This document shows positions 6,501 to 10,349 of a stretch of DNA of 10,349 nucleotides, one piece after another (within the stretch, counting starts at the first letter, position 1; the number at the start of each line of letters is the position of its first letter). This stretch comes from Micavibrio aeruginosavorus (GTDB lineage: Bacteria > Pseudomonadota > Alphaproteobacteria > Micavibrionales > Micavibrionaceae), in NCBI GenBank assembly GCA_003241475.1, contig QFQB01000084.1:1-10349 (forward strand), in the 5' to 3' direction. The translations under genes and the position numbers were made by a program. The notes under the pieces are model-generated. The model was given only the letters and a program-made list of their open reading frames with translations. It was not told the DNA's origin and ran no database searches.

Positions 6501-6620
6501 GGCCATCGAAGACCCACACAGTCTTGGTAGAAAAATACCGCTAGAGGTTATTCTTCCCACACACAGGAAAACCTCCTTCAAATTTGAAAGCCCTTCCGTC
6601 CCCACGGAAGGGTTTTTTTC
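6500..6620 (+). ncRNA. Candidate small RNA ending in an intrinsic terminator
   Basis: Between a promoter-like sequence and a perfect terminator lies about 110 bases with no convincing protein frame. It can form a small hairpin GGTA/TACC (6526-6529 with 6536-6539) and contains ACCTCCTT (6571-6578), complementary to a Shine-Dalgarno sequence, next to a perfect palindrome TTCAAATTTGAA (6577-6588). Anti-Shine-Dalgarno motifs are a known feature of some alphaproteobacterial regulatory RNAs. I do not recognise a named family; it lacks the layout of 6S, SRP RNA or tmRNA. The alternative is an untranslated 3' extension of the phosphatase transcript. Confidence 0.35.
6591..6619 (+). terminator. Strong Rho-independent terminator
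   Basis: A perfect 9-bp stem, CCCTTCCGT (6591-6599) with ACGGAAGGG (6604-6612), closes a CCCC loop and is followed by seven T residues. On the minus strand no T run follows the stem, so it acts on plus-strand transcripts. It protects the oppositely oriented tRNA gene from read-through of the phosphatase or the candidate small RNA. Confidence 0.88.
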
Positions 6621-6636
6621 TTATTTTTTTAATGAA

Positions 6637-6713
6637 TGGCGTCTCCGGCGGGAGTTGAACCCACGGCCCCAGAATTAGGAATTCTGTGCTCTATCCATCT
6701 GAGCTACGGAGAC
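6637..6713 (-). tRNA. tRNA-Arg (anticodon CCT)
   Basis: The minus strand folds as a full cloverleaf: acceptor GTCTCCG/CGGAGAC, D-arm GCTC/GAGC, anticodon stem CAGAA/TTCTG around the loop TTCCTAA (anticodon CCT, reading AGG), and a T-arm with GGTTCAA. Discriminator G is followed by an encoded CCA at 6637-6639. Total length is 77 bases. Confidence 0.95.
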
Positions 6714-6725
6714 AGCTTTGAGCGG

Positions 6726-6754
6726 GTTATATCAATGCAGAGCGAAAGGGGCAA
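6726..6754 (-). promoter_or_regulatory. Promoter of tRNA-Arg(CCT)
   Basis: On the minus strand TTGCCC (6754-6749) and TATAAC (6731-6726) are separated by exactly 17 bases. Initiation would fall near 6719, a few bases before the mature tRNA 5' end. The whole promoter fits in the 44-base gap after the preceding gene's stop. Confidence 0.7.
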
Positions 6755-6757
6755 TCG

Positions 6758-7696
6758 CTACGGAGCAACCGGCAAGGATTGCACAGGCGTGGAAAGCTCT
6801 TTGATCTTGCCGATAAAATCCTTTGTCTCGGACGGCGCTTGAGGGCAACCTGCCGTTGCGGTGCCCGGCTCTTCAGGCTTAAGCGTTCCCGCGGCGATGG
6901 CTTTTTCCCGCATTTCCGAAAGACGTGCACGCGCGCGCGTTTCCATCAAGGATTCGATGCGCATGTCGTCGGTCTGCGGCGGACCGGCATAAAGCATTTT
7001 ATTTACGTTGATCTTCTGGCCTTCTTGCAATTTTTCATCCGGATTCAGGATGAAGAGATTGCCAAAGTGTTTTTGCGGCTTGATAACGAAAAAGTCATAG
7101 GTGGTAACAGGAATGATCACGCTTTTGTAATAAGCCGTGTGTGTGCCGTCGCTGTTCTCGACGGCCTCCCAAACGTGAGGTTCATTTTTCTTGTCTTTTG
7201 CAAGCGCGCTCAAAGGGAGGCGGATTGCATCCGATACCCGGTCAACGACAATGCGGCCTCTGACGACGTTATCGACGGCAACCTTGTCGTCCCCGTTCAA
7301 CTTCATTTGAATGGTGACTTTGCCGTCAAATTGATTGATGCCCAGAGTCACGGCCGTTATTTCGCCCAGAGTGTCGATCAACATTCCGCCTTGATCATAG
7401 AGCAGGATTTTCTGGCCGGTCTTGATCTCTGCCGCATCGGCTTTATCCATCATGAGAAAGGCGATGTTGCCGCGGGGTTGAATGTCGATATCAACCGTTT
7501 GGATGCTGAGTCCGCGCGAAGCGGGACTGACATCATAAGTGTTGAAATTCGCTTCGATTTTTTTGGCTTCGCTTGCGGCGGGCGCGCTACCGCGCTTCAT
7601 CTGCTGATCGTTGAGGTAGATTCCCATGCCAAGACCAGCGCATATAATCAAGACTGTTGCGATAGCCCCGATCAGGATGCGCGTTGTTTTTGACAC
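6758..7696 (-). CDS. Membrane-anchored protein resembling the beta-barrel part of an RND/MFP periplasmic adaptor
   Basis: This 312-residue protein has one N-terminal membrane segment (about 7-27) and a periplasmic body. Residues about 100-165 read like the beta-barrel and membrane-proximal region of efflux or secretion adaptor proteins: GQKILLYD, GEITAVT, GKVTIQMKL, VRGRIVVDRV, then AIRLPLSAL. The paired lipoyl halves and long hairpin of a complete adaptor are not evident, so it is an adaptor-like fragment or a separate family. The C-terminal 80 residues are charged, with a helical RARARLSEMREKA stretch. The start is GTG at 7696, supported by AGGA 8 bases upstream; that AGGA overlaps the TAG of the preceding gene (10-base gap), so the two are co-translated. 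I see no pump or outer-membrane channel gene nearby. Family assignment is tentative. Confidence 0.75.
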   Translation of the reverse strand: MSKTTRILIGAIATVLIICAGLGMGIYLNDQQMKRGSAPAASEAKKIEANFNTYDVSPASRGLSIQTVDIDIQPRGNIAFLMMDKADAAEIKTGQKILLYDQGGMLIDTLGEITAVTLGINQFDGKVTIQMKLNGDDKVAVDNVVRGRIVVDRVSDAIRLPLSALAKDKKNEPHVWEAVENSDGTHTAYYKSVIIPVTTYDFFVIKPQKHFGNLFILNPDEKLQEGQKINVNKMLYAGPPQTDDMRIESLMETRARARLSEMREKAIAAGTLKPEEPGTATAGCPQAPSETKDFIGKIKELSTPVQSLPVAP

Positions 7697-7706
7697 GGTT
7701 TAAATC

Positions 7707-8891
7707 CTAACGGATGAAAATATGGACTTCGTTGCTCTTCGCCTCTGCGCTTTGCTGCGTCGAGAGATCGATTTTGTTGACATCAATGCCCATCTGCGAA
7801 AGCGAGCGCAAAACCATCTCGGCGTTGCGGCGGGCGCGTGTGCTTTCAATGGCCACTTGTGCCGCATTTCCTCCCGATGGATTGACGGCGATCAGCTCGA
7901 AACGCGCGTTCGGGTATTTCTGCATCGCTTCGTTCACGGCCATGTAGACGGCTTGTTCATAATCGACATTCGGCTGGTCGAATTTGATTTTAACAAGCGG
8001 ACGGGGGCCGGAAAGCGGCATGGCGGGAGACGGCATAACCGAAGCGCCGGCGCTCATGCTGGCAGGCTGCATCATTGTTGACGGCGGAGCGCTGGAGAAT
8101 GGACGCGAGGAGAGCGAGCCTCCATAGTAGTCGCCGTTGGTAACGGCCAGCGACAGCGTGCGGATGTTGCTGCGCTCAGCGCTCAGGTACGCGGCCGTGC
8201 GGGTGATGTCGTCATTCACGTCGTTCAGCACGCGGTCGATTTTCACGATCGTGTCATTGACTTGGTCTTCAACTTGCGCGAGGGCGGCATGGTCTTCTTC
8301 GACAGCGCCGGACAAGCCATAGGCCGAGCGGCAGGCTTCGAGAAGGAACGAACCCATGGAGGCGGCATTCGCGGCTTCGACGGCCATGGCATTCAGATCG
8401 GCCACATTTTGCGAGAGTTTATCAAGGTTGCCTTGCGCCACCTGAAGTTTTTGAACGAGGCGCGGGTTGCCGGGCGTGGTGCCCGATTGAAGCTGCGTGT
8501 TGATCGTGGCGACCGATGCATTGTATTCGGCGGATTGACCGAGGCTACGCTGGCGCATGGATTTCAAATTGTTCGAAAGTGTGTTCACGCGGCCTTGCAA
8601 ACCAAACAGGTCGGATTTCAATTCGTCTACTTTTTCCGCGACAACGGTGCGTGTTGGTTGGAAGTACGCGCCGCCCGAAACCTGAGCTGGGGTAATGTCC
8701 GGCGTGCGGGACGGGCCATTGTACAACGGCGAAGGCGAGGCGGAATTTCCGGCCATCGACTGGTTCGTAATAACCAGTGACGGGCGCTTCTTCATGTCAA
8801 CCTGAGCGCTGGCGGATGTCATGCCGCATATTGTGCCTGACGCGAGGATCGCAAGCAGGGCGCTCGATTTGATGAACATATTGATCTTCAT
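7707..8891 (-). CDS. Exported coiled-coil protein with OmpA-like C-terminal domain
   Basis: This 394-residue protein starts at ATG 8891 with a signal peptide (MKINMFIKSS, hydrophobic core, cleavage near SASA-Q). Residues about 85-255 have many Asn/Gln/Leu-rich heptad-like helices, including VDELKSDLFGLQGRV, suggesting a coiled coil. A Ser/Pro/Met-rich linker at about 260-300 follows. The last 90 residues resemble an OmpA-type peptidoglycan-binding domain: a strand with LVKIKFDQPNVDY, then ARFELIAVNP, a helix with STRARRNAEMVLRSL followed by GI, and a final strand NEVHIFIR. The usual DTVGS-type residues are less clear, so peptidoglycan binding is inference. It overlaps the ribosome binding site of the adaptor-like gene and forms an operon with it. 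It is transcribed away from the tRNA and secretion ATPase genes. Confidence 0.8.
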   Translation of the reverse strand: MKINMFIKSSALLAILASGTICGMTSASAQVDMKKRPSLVITNQSMAGNSASPSPLYNGPSRTPDITPAQVSGGAYFQPTRTVVAEKVDELKSDLFGLQGRVNTLSNNLKSMRQRSLGQSAEYNASVATINTQLQSGTTPGNPRLVQKLQVAQGNLDKLSQNVADLNAMAVEAANAASMGSFLLEACRSAYGLSGAVEEDHAALAQVEDQVNDTIVKIDRVLNDVNDDITRTAAYLSAERSNIRTLSLAVTNGDYYGGSLSSRPFSSAPPSTMMQPASMSAGASVMPSPAMPLSGPRPLVKIKFDQPNVDYEQAVYMAVNEAMQKYPNARFELIAVNPSGGNAAQVAIESTRARRNAEMVLRSLSQMGIDVNKIDLSTQQSAEAKSNEVHIFIR

Positions 8892-8949
8892 GTCTTTTTC
8901 CAGTGACTATTGGGGGACGCAATCAGGTCCTAACTCGTACGGATGTCCT

Positions 8950-8978
8950 AAATCAACCGAATTACCTTATTAAGTCAA
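8950..8978 (-). promoter_or_regulatory. Weak promoter candidate for the OmpA-like gene
   Basis: On the minus strand TTGACT (8978-8973) is a good -35, but the element 17 bases later, TGATTT (8955-8950), matches the -10 consensus poorly. It lies about 60 bases upstream of the start codon. Confidence 0.25.
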
Positions 8979-9046
8979 GCGGAACAGCCTAAGGCCCTAC
9001 AAAACATTCACAAAAACTTTCATGGACGTACGGGGCTATTTATGGC

Positions 9047-9076
9047 TTGCATGGGGGGCGGGGGCTGATGTATGGT
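9047..9076 (+). promoter_or_regulatory. Promoter of tRNA-Arg(ACG)
   Basis: TTGCAT (9047-9052) and TATGGT (9071-9076) are separated by 18 bases, giving a predicted start near 9083, about 18 bases before the mature tRNA. The spacer and flanks are G-rich. Confidence 0.5.
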
Positions 9077-9100
9077 CCGCCCGTTCTTGACCAAAGACAC

Positions 9101-9177
9101 GCGCCCGTAGCTCAATTGGATAGAGCACCTGACTACGGATCAGGAGGTTAGGAGTTCGAATCTCTTCGGGCGCGCCA
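9101..9177 (+). tRNA. tRNA-Arg (anticodon ACG)
   Basis: Full cloverleaf: acceptor GCGCCCG (9101-9107) with CGGGCGC (9167-9173), D-arm GCTC/GAGC, anticodon stem CCTGA/TCAGG around loop CTACGGA (anticodon ACG, expected to be edited to ICG), a short variable loop and a T-arm with GTTCGAATC. Discriminator G and encoded CCA (9175-9177) complete 77 bases. Confidence 0.96.
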
Positions 9178-9208
9178 TTTTCATAAAATATAAATATAAG
9201 CATGAAAA

Positions 9209-9235
9209 AAGCCGGGATCAGACCCGGCTTCTTCG
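9209..9235 (+). terminator. Intrinsic terminator after tRNA-Arg(ACG)
   Basis: AAGCCGGG (9209-9216) pairs with CCCGGCTT (9223-9230) around ATCAGA. The stem is flanked by an A run upstream and a T-rich TTCTTC downstream, so it could work in both directions, better on the plus strand. Confidence 0.75.
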
Positions 9236-9265
9236 TATTCTCAAAAAATTAGGCTTTAGCAGGGG

Positions 9266-9361
9266 CTATAAAAGCGCTATGCCATCTTCCAGAGCTATGC
9301 AACCGTTTATGAAATCTTCCTCCGGCGTTTTTTGCCTTTTATGCCAGACTCTTGGCATCAT
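9266..9361 (-). CDS. Possible small ORF or gene remnant (31 residues)
   Basis: On the minus strand, tandem ATG codons at 9361 and 9358 open a 31-residue frame beginning MMPRVWHKRQ and ending DGIALL. The same frame stays open upstream without a start for about 22 more codons, with a protein-like composition (Trp, Tyr and Asp-rich, including NGYDYAY). A second frame just upstream, to the stop near 9350, also reads protein-like. Together they could be the decayed 3' end of a gene broken by frameshift, or chance. It has no clear ribosome binding site and lies in the leader of the plus-strand ATPase gene. I recognise no family. Confidence 0.15.
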   Translation of the reverse strand: MMPRVWHKRQKTPEEDFINGCIALEDGIALL

Positions 9362-9472
9362 GTAGGCGTAATCGTAGCCATTTGTTAACCAATCCTGTGT
9401 ACCCTTTAGCTTGGCCCAATATCATTCGGGCCGCGAAGGCTATTCGAAATTCTTTAAGACTTGGAACGGGTT

Positions 9473-10349
9473 ATGCAGAAAAAATTCTCCGGCAAAGACG
9501 ATGGACTGGTTATCGAGGGCGATATCGGCGAGATCGACATCAGCGGCCTGTCTTTTGACGATATGAAGCCTGTGGAAGCCGAAAAAGGGTCCTACACAAA
9601 ATTGGAAAGAATCATAGACGACCGCCCGGAAAACGAGGAGGCAGAGTTTTCCGATAGCCGTCAGATCGCCGTGGTCGAGAGAAAAAACGTTCAGCGTGCA
9701 GGCGCCGCCGGCTATGACGAGGAGGGCAACCGCGCCCGTATCGGCGACCGTCTCGTTTCCATGGGCATCATCACCGCCAACCAGTTGAACGTCGCGCTTC
9801 AGGAAAAGAAAATTTCCGGCAAGATGCTGGGCGAGGTTCTGGTCGATCTGGGTTTTATCAGCGACGAACTGCTTTCAACCTTTTTGGCCGAAACATCCGG
9901 CTTCGAAGTTTTCAATCCTAAAGTCACCGTAATCGACGGCGCCGCGCTCGCGCTTGTTGAAAAGAAGATTGCGGTCAAACATCAAATTCTTCCCGTTTCG
10001 ATCGACGGCATCAACGCCCGCATTGCGATGGCCGATCCTTATGACGTGGTGGCCATGGACGTTCTTCGCCGTTTCCTTCCCAAAGGCATGGTCGTCAAAC
10101 CTCTTGTGACGACGCCGACGGTTTTGTCCGAAGCCATCGATGCGGCCTATGGGTATGCATCCAAGGTCAACGATATTCTTAAAGAGCTTGAAAGCACCGA
10201 CGACAAAAAACTGGATGTAACGGGCCTGACTGAAGAAGAGGCTTATTCGCATCCGATCGTGCGTCTGGTCAATGCTCTCGTATCCGAGGCAGTTAAAATC
10301 AAAGCCTCCGACCTTCACTTCGAGCCTGAAGAAAACTTCGTGCGTCTGC
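9473..10349 (+). CDS. PilB/GspE-family type IV pilus or type II secretion ATPase, N-terminal part (cut by right edge)
   Basis: From ATG 9473 the frame is open to the window end (292 codons plus one base). Residues 1-85 are an acidic, low-complexity N-terminal extension. Residues about 88-235 are an MshEN (T2SSE_N) domain: RIGDRLVSMGII, then GKMLGEVLVDLGFIS, then VKHQILPVS and IAMADPYDVVAMDVLR. After a short linker comes the start of the ATPase N2 domain, SHPIVRLVNALVSEAVKIKASDLHFEP, with SDLHFEP typical of PilB/GspE. The Walker motifs and Asp/His boxes lie beyond the window. The product should be the cytoplasmic hexameric motor that drives pilin or pseudopilin assembly. PilB, GspE and MshE cannot be told apart from this part. 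GGAAC upstream of the ATG is a modest ribosome binding site. Confidence 0.9.
   Translation, partial: MQKKFSGKDDGLVIEGDIGEIDISGLSFDDMKPVEAEKGSYTKLERIIDDRPENEEAEFSDSRQIAVVERKNVQRAGAAGYDEEGNRARIGDRLVSMGIITANQLNVALQEKKISGKMLGEVLVDLGFISDELLSTFLAETSGFEVFNPKVTVIDGAALALVEKKIAVKHQILPVSIDGINARIAMADPYDVVAMDVLRRFLPKGMVVKPLVTTPTVLSEAIDAAYGYASKVNDILKELESTDDKKLDVTGLTEEEAYSHPIVRLVNALVSEAVKIKASDLHFEPEENFVRL

Noticed and set aside
6498..6530. Ten-codon frame (MGHRRPTQSW) followed by a terminator, resembling an attenuation leader peptide
   Set aside because: There is no amino-acid operon downstream on the plus strand and no clear ribosome binding site. The next gene is a tRNA on the opposite strand.
6779..7693. 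Plus-strand open frame of 304 codons opposite the adaptor-like gene
   Set aside because: It is antisense to a gene with a membrane anchor, a ribosome binding site and operon spacing. Its Arg/His/Cys-rich composition is typical of a shadow frame.
8262..8780. Plus-strand frame of 172 codons opposite the OmpA-like gene
   Set aside because: It is antisense to a gene with a signal peptide and recognisable C-terminal domain; the composition is that of a shadow frame.
6637..9177. Two tRNA-Arg genes as flanks of an integrated element
   Set aside because: The two tRNAs differ in anticodon and sequence. I see no integrase and no duplicated tRNA 3' end, so there is no evidence of attachment sites.

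Overview
The window looks like chromosomal DNA of an alphaproteobacterium. The best clues are a DUF3126-family protein (a small family I know from alphaproteobacteria), an olsB-olsA pair of the type that makes ornithine-like aminolipids, and two tRNA-Arg genes with encoded CCA ends. I cannot name the genus. Base composition is moderate, with AT-rich intergenic stretches. I see no insertion sequence, integrase, CRISPR array or prophage gene.

Layout. (1) Positions 1-5660, minus strand: one closely packed, probably co-transcribed series read from right to left. It runs olsB, olsA, a DUF3126 protein, two small exported proteins related to each other, an exported M23 (LytM-type) peptidoglycan endopeptidase with a cysteine-rich C-terminal domain, a 37-residue small ORF, and a second exported protein made of the same cysteine-rich domain without the peptidase (cut by the left edge). 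(2) Positions 5661-6713: a divergent control region, a low-molecular-weight tyrosine phosphatase on the plus strand, an AT-rich gap holding a possible small RNA with a clear terminator, and tRNA-Arg(CCT) on the minus strand. (3) Positions 6758-8891, minus strand: a two-gene operon for an exported coiled-coil/OmpA-like protein and a membrane-anchored adaptor-like protein. (4) Positions 9101-10349, plus strand: tRNA-Arg(ACG), a terminator, and the 5' part of a PilB/GspE-type secretion ATPase with an MshEN domain.

How the genes may work together. olsB and olsA encode successive acylation steps of an aminolipid, with DUF3126 as a coupled passenger. The next five ORFs include four exported proteins: a predicted active cell-wall hydrolase, a catalytic-domain-free paralogue of its C-terminal domain, and two small paralogues with a calcium-loop-like motif. 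This cassette is the most novel part of the window. The two paralogous pairs and the coupled small ORF suggest an envelope system whose function I cannot name. The OmpA-like/adaptor-like operon and the divergent PilB/GspE ATPase may belong to an envelope-spanning pilus or secretion machine, but only adjacency supports that.
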